Source: Bacillus norwichensis (GTDB taxonomy: Bacteria; Bacillota; Bacilli; Bacillales; Bacillaceae_C). From it: DNA of 64,000 nucleotides. Where the stretch lies: NCBI RefSeq assembly GCF_014836955.1, contig NZ_JACSPV010000007.1, forward strand, positions 97,350 through 161,349. Reading direction: 5' to 3'. Below the pieces are notes generated by a model that was given only the letters and a program-made list of their open reading frames with translations, did not search any database and was not told the DNA's origin. Shown piece by piece: positions 18,638 through 26,187 of the stretch; the stretch's first letter is position 1, and each line of letters opens with the position of its first letter. Made by a program: the position numbers and the translations under genes.

Positions 18638-20131
18638 TTATTCGTTTGGAAACCAGCCCACAGGCTCTACAGCAAGGTTAATATTGATCTGTTTAATCTC
18701 TTGGAAATCTGCCAATCCATATGTTCCAAGACTGCGTCCAATTCCGCTCTGTTTGTATCCGCCCCATGGAGCTTCCACATATGTCGGATGATACGAGTTA
18801 ACCCAAGTTATCCCGGCACGCACTTTCTTGATAACACGTAATGCTTTGGCTCCGTCATTCGAGAAGACACCACCAGCAAGTCCATAATCTGTGTCATTCG
18901 CAAGTTTAATAGCTTCCGCTTCATCTTTAAACTTTTGGATGGTTACTACTGGGCCAAAAATCTCTTCCTGAACAATTCTCATGTCAGAAGTCACATCTGT
19001 AAATACAGTTGGCTCAATGAAAAATCCTTGATCCAAGCCGTTTTCAGTCAAGCGGCGGCCTCCGCAGGCAAGTGTAGCTCCTTCTTCTTTACCAATTTCA
19101 ATATAATTCAAGATTGTGTTCATTTGACTTTCACTGTTAATAGCACCTACTTGGGAAGCCTCGTCCAATCCAGGACCAACTTTAATTTGTTTGGCACGTT
19201 CAACATAGCGTTCTACAAACTTATCATAGATGCTTTCTTCTACTAAAATCCGACTTCCGGACGAACACACTTGACCAGCGCCAAAGAATATCCCAAATAA
19301 CCCATAATCAACAGCTGTTTCAAAGTCAGCGTCAGCAAAAACAATATTTGGAGATTTTCCGCCAAGCTCAAGTGAGATTTTCTTCAGGTTACCTGCGGCT
19401 GCTCTCATGATTTCGCGCCCGACCTCAGTGCTTCCAGTAAAGGAAACAAGATCAACGCCTTTGCTTTCAGCAATTGTTTGTCCGACAACAGAGCCTCTCC
19501 CCATGACAAGATTGACAACACCTTTTGGAACGCCGGCTTCCTCAATGTACTCAACCAATTTCATAGCAGTAATAGGTGTTGATTCAGCTGGCTTATACAC
19601 AATTGTATTTCCAGCTGCCAAAGCAGGAGCAATTTTCCATACACTCATCAACAGTGGAAAATTCCATGGTACAATAAGTCCTGTCACTCCAACAGGTTCC
19701 CTGACAACCATAGCCTGAACGTCTTCAGGAACTTGGTATGTCTCACCTTCAGGTGCTAAAATCAATCCGGCATAATAACGGAAGCATGTAGCAGCATCTG
19801 CAATATCAAATTCCGCTTCGGATTTCAATTTTCCATTATCCATAACTTCTAGTGTGACAAGCTCATCAAAATTCTCATCAATTTTATCCGCGATTTTATT
19901 TAAATAAGCAGCACGTTCATGAGTTGTCAGATCTGACCAGACACCGCTTTCAAACGCTGCCTTTGCAACAGAAATTGCTTCTTCTGTTTCTTCTTTTGTA
20001 GCTCTCGGCGCTGTAGCAATGATTTCCTGGTTCGCAGGATTAATAACTTTATTGATATCTGAGTTAACTGAATCTCTCCACTCACCGTTAATATAATTTT
20101 TCAATTCGATTACATTCGTCTTTACTGTCAT
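18638..20131 (-). CDS. NAD(P)-dependent aldehyde dehydrogenase
   Basis: A 497-residue ALDH superfamily enzyme that oxidises an aldehyde to its acid. The catalytic Cys289 (GQVCSSGSR) and general base Glu255 (LELGGKSPN) are present, with the cofactor segments VPWNFPL and FTGSTEVG. ATG 20131 has GAGGTGG 5 nt upstream; a longer frame to 20197 would run into the preceding gene. It resembles betaine/4-aminobutyraldehyde-type ALDHs, but the substrate cannot be read from sequence. As last gene of the hemA-demethylase operon it may oxidise formaldehyde or the aldehyde released by demethylation or deamination; this is inference. Confidence 0.92.
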   Translation of the reverse strand: MTVKTNVIELKNYINGEWRDSVNSDINKVINPANQEIIATAPRATKEETEEAISVAKAAFESGVWSDLTTHERAAYLNKIADKIDENFDELVTLEVMDNGKLKSEAEFDIADAATCFRYYAGLILAPEGETYQVPEDVQAMVVREPVGVTGLIVPWNFPLLMSVWKIAPALAAGNTIVYKPAESTPITAMKLVEYIEEAGVPKGVVNLVMGRGSVVGQTIAESKGVDLVSFTGSTEVGREIMRAAAGNLKKISLELGGKSPNIVFADADFETAVDYGLFGIFFGAGQVCSSGSRILVEESIYDKFVERYVERAKQIKVGPGLDEASQVGAINSESQMNTILNYIEIGKEEGATLACGGRRLTENGLDQGFFIEPTVFTDVTSDMRIVQEEIFGPVVTIQKFKDEAEAIKLANDTDYGLAGGVFSNDGAKALRVIKKVRAGITWVNSYHPTYVEAPWGGYKQSGIGRSLGTYGLADFQEIKQININLAVEPVGWFPNE

Positions 20132-20151
20132 TTTGTCCACCTCGTATGTTG

Positions 20152-21111
20152 TTATATTTTTAAAACTAGTTTTTCTTCCTTTGCTCTTGAACAGCATGTC
20201 AAAATGCTATTTCTTTCCGATCTTTCTTCATCACTGAAAAAGATATCACGATGATCCACCGCTCCTGATACAACATCCACTTCACATTGTCCGCATCCGC
20301 CAGCTCTACATGAGTAAGGTGCTTCTACCCCTGCCCCCAACAGTGCTTCAAGTAAAGTTTGTTCCTCAGTTACTTCAATTACCTGGTTGCCTACCTCGAC
20401 TACAAATGGATTTTTTGGTCCAGTATCATTTGCAAATAGTTCAAAATGAATAGATTTTTCAGGATACCCATATGATAAAGCGGCATCCTTGTACTCAGTA
20501 ACCATAGAAACAGGTCCACAGAAATAAACATGGCTTCCAATTCTATGATCCTTCATCGTTTCAGGTGTCATTCTATCAGGCTGTTCACTTCTTGAGAAAT
20601 AGAAAGTACACTTTCCAGGATATTTTTCATTCAGGTAATTGTAAAAGGCACAACATTCCTTTGTACGCGCTGCATAATGAAGCTCGAAGGTTTTACCTTG
20701 GGCCTCCAAATCAGCCATCATCGTCAAGAATGGAGTAATCCCAATCCCCGCAGCATAAAATACATGATGTTTCGCATGGAACCCTAATGCAAAATGATTT
20801 TTTGGGAAACTGGTCCGCACCGCATCCCCTTCTTTTACATGATCATGCCAATAGATAGAACCGCCTCTTGAATTGGCATCACGGTTAATGGAAATAGAAT
20901 AGTGGGTTCGTTCAGTTGGATGGCTTACCAGGGAGTAATCCCTTTCGATAACCTCAGCCCCTGTATCTACATACGTTGTGATATGCGCTCCACCGGTAAA
21001 TGCCGGCAATAATTTTTGATCTGCTGGATAAAGATAGAAGCGTTTGACGCTGTCTGTTACCTGTTCGATTTTTTCTACAATCATTTCAATATTTCCATAT
21101 ACTCTCAGCAC
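20152..21111 (-). CDS. Flavin/2Fe-2S oxidoreductase (phthalate-dioxygenase-reductase type)
   Basis: A 319-residue electron-transfer protein. Order: flavin-binding barrel (RDYSL, residues 57-61), NAD(P)-binding domain (AGIGITP 121-127, CGP 198-200), then C-terminal plant-type ferredoxin with Cys268, Cys273, Cys276 (CRAGGCGQC) and Cys306 or 307. This order is that of phthalate dioxygenase reductase and VanB. It likely passes NAD(P)H electrons to the heme of the neighbouring N-demethylase; related reductases accompany DmmA-type systems. GTG 21111 has AAAGGA about 10 nt upstream; an in-frame ATG at 21084 is an alternative. Confidence 0.9.
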   Translation of the reverse strand: MLRVYGNIEMIVEKIEQVTDSVKRFYLYPADQKLLPAFTGGAHITTYVDTGAEVIERDYSLVSHPTERTHYSISINRDANSRGGSIYWHDHVKEGDAVRTSFPKNHFALGFHAKHHVFYAAGIGITPFLTMMADLEAQGKTFELHYAARTKECCAFYNYLNEKYPGKCTFYFSRSEQPDRMTPETMKDHRIGSHVYFCGPVSMVTEYKDAALSYGYPEKSIHFELFANDTGPKNPFVVEVGNQVIEVTEEQTLLEALLGAGVEAPYSCRAGGCGQCEVDVVSGAVDHRDIFFSDEERSERNSILTCCSRAKEEKLVLKI

Positions 21112-21136
21112 TTTATCTCAGTCCTTTCTTCTGCTG

Positions 21137-21628
21137 TTAATTTGGATTGAATGGATATCCGATGTAACCTTTACGGACTTTTGAGAAAAATGGTCCAACT
21201 TCCATATGGATACTGCAGTGTGGGCACTGGACCTCATCATCGTAAGTGGTTTCACTTGTGTTATAGCATTTGACACAATAGACGTAACGTTTTGTAGGAC
21301 CGTATATGATCACCTGAATTTCATCTTCTGTAAAGCCTGCTTCCACTGCCTCGGTAAAGACTGTAACAGCATGTTCCCAATCTGCTGCAATGTATAATTG
21401 AGTACCCATTTTTTGACTATAGAGAAGGACTCGCAAATCCTGAAGATTTATAGAATCTGCTAATTCCAGAGTTTCATACTGATCATGCGCATGATCCTCC
21501 ATTGTCTGAGCGATGTCTTTAGCAGCTTTTTGATCGTAAACGATCAGATGCTTTCTCCTTTTATGCTGAAAAGTAAGTTCGTCTTTTATTGTTTCTGATT
21601 GATCATATAATACTGGACTACTATACAA
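21137..21628 (-). CDS. DmmA-family subunit of a dimethylamine-monooxygenase-like system
   Basis: A 163-residue protein resembling DmmA, a component of bacterial dimethylamine monooxygenase. A Rossmann-like N-terminal half is followed by a four-cysteine knuckle: Cys118-X2-Cys121 and Cys135-X2-Cys138 (CVKC...CPHC), probably a rubredoxin-like iron or zinc site. It may relay electrons from the reductase to the heme-dependent demethylase. Located between those two genes, spacing about 25 bp on each side, consistent with a single complex. The family call is by motif and context. Confidence 0.75.
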   Translation of the reverse strand: MYSSPVLYDQSETIKDELTFQHKRRKHLIVYDQKAAKDIAQTMEDHAHDQYETLELADSINLQDLRVLLYSQKMGTQLYIAADWEHAVTVFTEAVEAGFTEDEIQVIIYGPTKRYVYCVKCYNTSETTYDDEVQCPHCSIHMEVGPFFSKVRKGYIGYPFNPN

Positions 21629-21653
21629 AGTGCTCCTCCCTTTCTACTGAGTT

Positions 21654-22631
21654 TTATTGTTGTACTTTCATCGTCTCAATCAAGTTTTTCAAGTATTCAA
21701 CTGACTGAGGCAAAAATGGTGCCATTCCCTTGTATTCCGCCATCTCATCCGGAATATCCGCAAGGTTGAAATAGGTAATCTCCAGCCAATCAGGTCTTTT
21801 CACAAGGTCTTCTAATGGCAAGAACTGAGTATCAAGAACAAATAGGACTGCATTGCTTCGCGGCATACGGATGAACCATTGCTCTTCAACGCGAAGATGT
21901 ACCAGTTTTCCAGCATTTTCATTGGTCACTTTCTCTCTCTGAGGTCCCCAGACATCCATTGTTTCATAGTTTACATCCCAGCGGTCTGCCATTAGGTTCC
22001 AATTGACTCTTGTTCTCGGTGCTCCAGGTTCAATCGTCAATAAAAATTTGCGGATTCTATCTGTCAAGTGCACTCCGTCTCGACTCTTAAACGGAACTGG
22101 TCCATGTATTTCATTAAAACTCATTCCAAGATTCCAGTTTGGAGAGAACAAAGCTGCAAAAGACTCTTGGGCGACTTCAAGGTAAAAGTTATCATCTCGA
22201 TTGACCATTAACATAAAGTCATTGTGGAAGTGACGGCCAATCATGTCGTAAGGCTCATACGAAAGGCTGGATTCATCCCCGAAAATGAAGTTTTCCGTTT
22301 CCCCAAGAATATGGTTGGTGAAAGCCCAGTTATCCCCGTCTATTTCAACACTGAAATGTTCAGGATATTTGTCTGTTGCCAAACCAATGAGTAGTTCAAC
22401 AAACTCCCATTGCATTTCCATTGTGTGTGGAAACGACTGGTAACGGACATCTGGTTGTTTCTCCAACATTGCTCTTTTTCTTCTAATTTGCGCCTCATAT
22501 TCCGGAGCAATTTTCATGAAGTTCACTTTGTCCTCTGGCAATGCCACCAGGTCGTTGGAATAGCGGTAAGTCTTATCTTTGAAATTGACAAATGGAAATG
22601 TAAACATATCTAAATTTGTAGATTTATACAT
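21654..22631 (-). CDS. Heme-dependent oxidative N-demethylase (DUF3445)
   Basis: A 325-residue DUF3445/HODM family protein. Conserved pieces visible are IHGPVP (residues 175-180), RVNWNL (208-213), and VEEQWFIRMPRSNAVLFVLD. The family uses a heme and O2 to remove methyl groups from secondary amines, releasing formaldehyde; dimethylamine monooxygenase is the characterised example. The adjoining hemA, DmmA-like and reductase genes fit this. The true substrate is open, since the linked transporter is an NCS1 permease, which usually carries heterocycles such as purines, pyrimidines, hydantoins or allantoin. Confidence 0.85.
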   Translation of the reverse strand: MYKSTNLDMFTFPFVNFKDKTYRYSNDLVALPEDKVNFMKIAPEYEAQIRRKRAMLEKQPDVRYQSFPHTMEMQWEFVELLIGLATDKYPEHFSVEIDGDNWAFTNHILGETENFIFGDESSLSYEPYDMIGRHFHNDFMLMVNRDDNFYLEVAQESFAALFSPNWNLGMSFNEIHGPVPFKSRDGVHLTDRIRKFLLTIEPGAPRTRVNWNLMADRWDVNYETMDVWGPQREKVTNENAGKLVHLRVEEQWFIRMPRSNAVLFVLDTQFLPLEDLVKRPDWLEITYFNLADIPDEMAEYKGMAPFLPQSVEYLKNLIETMKVQQ

Positions 22632-22646
22632 CTGATCTTCCTCCTT

Positions 22647-23987
22647 TTAACTTCCTGTCTCTTCTAACGTTTCATTTAAGAGGGCCGGCTTCATATCGGA
22701 TTCAAATCTCCATTCACTTTCAAGCCCTAAAATTTGCGAAGCTAATCTCAGATACTCGATTTTCCGAGCCTGGTTGTCTTCTTTGGAAGCTATTTCTTTC
22801 AATGCAAGAATGGGTTGGCGAATCAGCTGGCTGGAAATCATCTTCGTAAACTTCTGGATGACTCGTTTCTCCCCATCCGTTAAATCTGGTAGTTTATTTT
22901 CAATATTTTTGAAGGCTTCAGCTTCTATTCGTAAAGCATTTTCCTGCAGTTCCTGTAAGAGGCTTGTAATCGGAAGCGTTTCTTTCCATTGGTTAAATAC
23001 TTCCAATTCTTCTTTAATCATCCCTTTGATCTTTTGTCCTTCTTCTATTCTTCTTTGACAGTTTGAATCAATCATTTCCTTGAAATGATCCAAGTCATAT
23101 AAGTGAACGTTTTCAATGTTGGCTAAGTCAGGGTCGATATTTCTTGGGACCCCCAGGTCAATCAGATAAAGAGGGCGCTTTCTTTTTGAGATAGAACCAA
23201 GTATCCTTTCCAAATGAATCAAGTAGCTTCTTTTGTCAACGGAACAGATAACAATATCGACCCGATGCATCGAATCAAAACAATCATCTATCGTGCAGGA
23301 ATTGCCACTAAAGATATCTGCCAATTCTGTAGCACTGCTGAAAGTGCGATTTGCAAAAAGCAGATTCCTACATCCATTTGACATTAAATGTTGAGCGGTC
23401 AATTTGCTCATAGTACCTGCCCCAATAATCAAAACTTGTTTTTGGCCCAAACTGGAAATCTTTTCTTTGAGAAAATGAACCGCCGCAGAACTGACAGATA
23501 CAGCTTGCTCTCCTACCCCAGTCGCTGTATGAGCCTTTTTACCTAAGGTAATCGCCTGTTTGAAAAGCCAATTAAATACTGTTCCAGTACTACCCCATTT
23601 TTGACTTTGAAAAAAGGCATCCTTGACCTGACCTAATATTTGGGTTTCGCCAATTACTAAGGAATCCAGACCACATACAACTGTAAATAAATGACGAACA
23701 GCTTCATCCTCTACTTTCACATACAAGGCCTTCTCAGCCTTCCTCACGCCTTTATTTACCTTCTGCAACAGAAGTTTTTTTATCATTCCTTCCGCCAAGT
23801 ACTGACGATCTGTAACCGCATAAATTTCTGTTCTGTTACAGGTGCTGAGCACAACACATTCTTTAATAAGGCTGCTGGAAGTTAATCTCATTTCAAAATT
23901 CATTTTCTCTTCATTATTGAAGTGAAGCTGTTCCCTTACGGACAAAGAAGCACTATCGTGATTTAGCCCAACAACCAAGACAGCCAA
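22647..23987 (-). CDS. hemA: Glutamyl-tRNA reductase, cluster-associated HemA
   Basis: A 446-residue glutamyl-tRNA reductase, the committed step of heme synthesis: NADPH reduces Glu-tRNA to glutamate-1-semialdehyde. VVGLNHDSASLSVRE, the catalytic Cys50 in VLSTCNRTEIYAV and the NADPH site IIGAGTMSKLTAQH are intact. TTG 23987 sits behind a strong AGGAGGGGG. It is not in a hemAXCDBL operon, so it is probably a second copy. It heads the operon for a heme enzyme, which suggests it raises heme supply on demand. A sigma-54 promoter lies about 90 nt upstream. Confidence 0.9.
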   Translation of the reverse strand: MAVLVVGLNHDSASLSVREQLHFNNEEKMNFEMRLTSSSLIKECVVLSTCNRTEIYAVTDRQYLAEGMIKKLLLQKVNKGVRKAEKALYVKVEDEAVRHLFTVVCGLDSLVIGETQILGQVKDAFFQSQKWGSTGTVFNWLFKQAITLGKKAHTATGVGEQAVSVSSAAVHFLKEKISSLGQKQVLIIGAGTMSKLTAQHLMSNGCRNLLFANRTFSSATELADIFSGNSCTIDDCFDSMHRVDIVICSVDKRSYLIHLERILGSISKRKRPLYLIDLGVPRNIDPDLANIENVHLYDLDHFKEMIDSNCQRRIEEGQKIKGMIKEELEVFNQWKETLPITSLLQELQENALRIEAEAFKNIENKLPDLTDGEKRVIQKFTKMISSQLIRQPILALKEIASKEDNQARKIEYLRLASQILGLESEWRFESDMKPALLNETLEETGS

Positions 23988-24074
23988 TATTCCCCCTCCT
24001 TCCAGTCGATTGCATTCATGAAGCTAACAGTATTGAAAAGGAATCTTTGTCTTGTAACCTACACTTCATACATA

Positions 24075-24091
24075 ATGCAATTAGCGTGCCA
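24075..24091 (-). promoter_or_regulatory. Sigma-54 promoter of the hemA-demethylase operon
   Basis: Minus strand TGGCACG-CTAA-TTGCAT, an exact match to the -24/-12 consensus TGGCACG-N4-TTGCW. Predicted start near 24063, giving a ~75-nt leader to hemA. The sigma-54 activator gene lies 2 kb away in the same cluster. Confidence 0.92.
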
Positions 24092-24196
24092 AAACCTTCG
24101 CGAGTTAAAAACCACTATATATTCGCCTTTTTACTTTTTGGAAACTCCCATCTCAATTTCATTTTTTAAATTTCCATTCAAAAACGAAATTTTACG

Positions 24197-24294
24197 AATC
24201 AAATGCACCTTGATGTAGTTGCGCCCAGATTTTGTCGAGTTCCGCTTGATACATTTCCTCGGAAAATCTGTGGCATCTGACGAATGAAGTTAAA
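24197..24294. repeat. Type I dispersed repeat, copy 3 (short form)
   Basis: Starts AATCAAATGCACCTTG, continues through ATCTGTGGCATCTG and then jumps directly to ACGAATGAAGTTAAAC, lacking the ~95 bp inverted-repeat-bounded module. Its terminal TTA (24290-24292) is the stop codon of the NCS1 permease gene. Confidence 0.85.
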
Positions 24295-25720
24295 CAGCAC
24301 TTTTTCCTTTAGATACCAAGGTATCTTCTTTCATTACTCGATCTGTTTTGAAAGAAAAGATGAATTTTGCCGAAATATAATAACTGATTCCCGCGGAAAA
24401 ATACGCTGGTATCCCGGCAGAAATATAATAGAATAAGCCGCTTGATGTATCCATCACAGGATTATATAAGCTCCAATAAACAATTGTACCGACGATAAAA
24501 CTGACAATTGCGGAAGGATTCACTCCACGCCAATAATAATAGTTCCCATTTGTATCATATAAGTCTTTAATAGATAGTTTCTGTTTCTTCACAAAGAAGA
24601 AATCCGAAATGACGATTCCGCCAAACACGGCCATAATGTAGGCAATCACTGTAATGAAGGAACCGAAAGCTTGATAAAAAGATGCACTTAATAGTAACAA
24701 TATAGTTGGTATGGCTGTTCCCATGGCAAATTTCCAAGACTTCTTTGGAAAAACAGTCTTAAAGCTAATCGCTTGCGAGTACATCAGAAAAGTACCGGCA
24801 GTGATGTTTCCGATTGTAAGTAATACAAGGCCAATGGCTCCAGCCCATGAACCTGCAATAGCAAACATCCAATCAGTTGGTTCTACTGATGCAACCACTA
24901 TTGCTGATAAGGCTCCAAAAATAACCGCAATGTTGACGATAACACCATAGCTGAAAAATCCCGCTCTGAAAGCTGTCTTTTCATTTTTGGCTAGCCGAGC
25001 GTATTGTCCAAGGTATGGCAGCCAGGAAAATCCAAGCCCTACGTTTATTTCTAAAGCCGTAACAAACGAACGTGTATATTCTCCAGGATAAGGTTCAGCT
25101 GGAGTTAAGCCGAAGATTTTAGTTAAACCTATTCCAAATATCAACATTAAAAACAGCCCTAAAACAACAAGCAAAATGGCCGGTACACCAATGAGGTTGA
25201 ACTTACGCATAACCAGCGGCCCTTGAAATGTTATGAAAAATACAATGGCAAAGACAATGATGGCAAAGAACGGAGCCCCCGTTTTACTACTTACAAAAAA
25301 ACCAGGAAGACCTATGACGGAAGCAATCTTCACTAAAGCTTCACCAGCCATGAAAAAGGCTACTGACATATATCCAATCGTAAGTAACGTAAAAATGAAA
25401 TAAAAAATATTTGAACCTAAATAGCCAAGTGCGCTTCTAAACCCAATAAATGTATCAACTCCAAACCTGGCAAAAAGCAGAATGATAGGTGCAATTAAAA
25501 AGAATGGAATGGCATTCCCAAATAAAACAGCCGCTAACGACTCCTTTGCATTCAGTAGCATGCCAGTATAGCTGCCGGTAAGTATACAAATACAGGAAAT
25601 CCCAATCCCTACTTGGATGAGAACCAGATCCCAAAATCCAAACACCCTGTCATTTTTTTGTGCAGGCAGAAAACCGAATGCCACATCTTTAGAAATAGCA
25701 GAATTGTTATCTTTACTCAT
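24290..25720 (-). CDS. NCS1 family permease (purine/pyrimidine/hydantoin/allantoin type)
   Basis: A 476-residue transporter with about 12 membrane helices and the NCS1 signature region near helix 10: FGGIVISDFFFVKKQKL ... YYWRGVNPSA. NCS1 proteins import heterocyclic nitrogen compounds with Na+ or H+. ATG 25720 follows GGAGGTTCAA; the frame to 25732 starts with a TTG that is part of the same site. The stop codon is formed by the edge of a type I repeat. It lies in the same transcription unit as the 66-residue protein behind a sigma-54 promoter, so it is the likely uptake system for the demethylase substrate. Confidence 0.9.
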   Translation of the reverse strand: MSKDNNSAISKDVAFGFLPAQKNDRVFGFWDLVLIQVGIGISCICILTGSYTGMLLNAKESLAAVLFGNAIPFFLIAPIILLFARFGVDTFIGFRSALGYLGSNIFYFIFTLLTIGYMSVAFFMAGEALVKIASVIGLPGFFVSSKTGAPFFAIIVFAIVFFITFQGPLVMRKFNLIGVPAILLVVLGLFLMLIFGIGLTKIFGLTPAEPYPGEYTRSFVTALEINVGLGFSWLPYLGQYARLAKNEKTAFRAGFFSYGVIVNIAVIFGALSAIVVASVEPTDWMFAIAGSWAGAIGLVLLTIGNITAGTFLMYSQAISFKTVFPKKSWKFAMGTAIPTILLLLSASFYQAFGSFITVIAYIMAVFGGIVISDFFFVKKQKLSIKDLYDTNGNYYYWRGVNPSAIVSFIVGTIVYWSLYNPVMDTSSGLFYYISAGIPAYFSAGISYYISAKFIFSFKTDRVMKEDTLVSKGKSAV

Positions 25721-25810
25721 TTGAACCTCCAAATTTTAATTTTTTTAATATATTCTGGTGGCGTTGAACGTTCGCTGCCTTAACAGATAGAAAGCGCCTC
25801 CAAGCATTTG

Positions 25811-26011
25811 TTAAAAAATAACCGTTAATAAGAAGACGCAAAACCCTCCTACTGTAACGATCTCCGGCATAGCATCCACCTTCGTCATTTTTTTAACACT
25901 TGATTCCTCCTTCTCGTAATCCTGAATTCTTCCATGAAGATCCGTATATAGATTTTTCACAAACTCATTCGAAGACATCATATTCTTTTCAATCATGCTT
26001 TCTCTTTTCAA
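25811..26011 (-). CDS. Small tail-anchored protein of the NCS1 operon
   Basis: A 66-residue protein I do not recognise. It has a charged, helical N-terminal part (about residues 1-45, with KNLYTDLHGRIQDYEKEES) and one C-terminal hydrophobic helix (IVTVGGFCVFLLTVIF) ending the protein. TTG 26011 is chosen since GGGGGG lies 8 nt upstream; an ATG at 26029 would sit at the predicted transcription start and have no site. It is the first gene after the sigma-54 promoter, about 90 bp ahead of the permease. A small partner of the permease, as other transporter families have, is a reasonable guess. Confidence 0.6.
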   Translation of the reverse strand: MKRESMIEKNMMSSNEFVKNLYTDLHGRIQDYEKEESSVKKMTKVDAMPEIVTVGGFCVFLLTVIF

Positions 26012-26044
26012 AAAAATCCCCCCAATCATTTATCAAATACTTAT

Positions 26045-26062
26045 ATTGCAAGTATCATGCCA
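26045..26062 (-). promoter_or_regulatory. Sigma-54 promoter of the small protein-NCS1 permease unit
   Basis: Minus strand TGGCATG-ATAC-TTGCAAT: GG and GC are correctly spaced and 15 of 16 consensus positions agree (T for C in TGGCAC). Predicted start near 26034, 20-25 nt before TTG 26011. It lies between the divergent activator gene and its target. Confidence 0.88.
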
Positions 26063-26187
26063 TATTGAAAACCTTTACATTTAGGGAATGCGGGAAAATT
26101 CGAGTTGCATTTATGAATTTTTCATTTAAAATTGAAATCACTACTCTCCTAGAACAAAGTACCTATAAAGGATGTGGGAACGGTATA

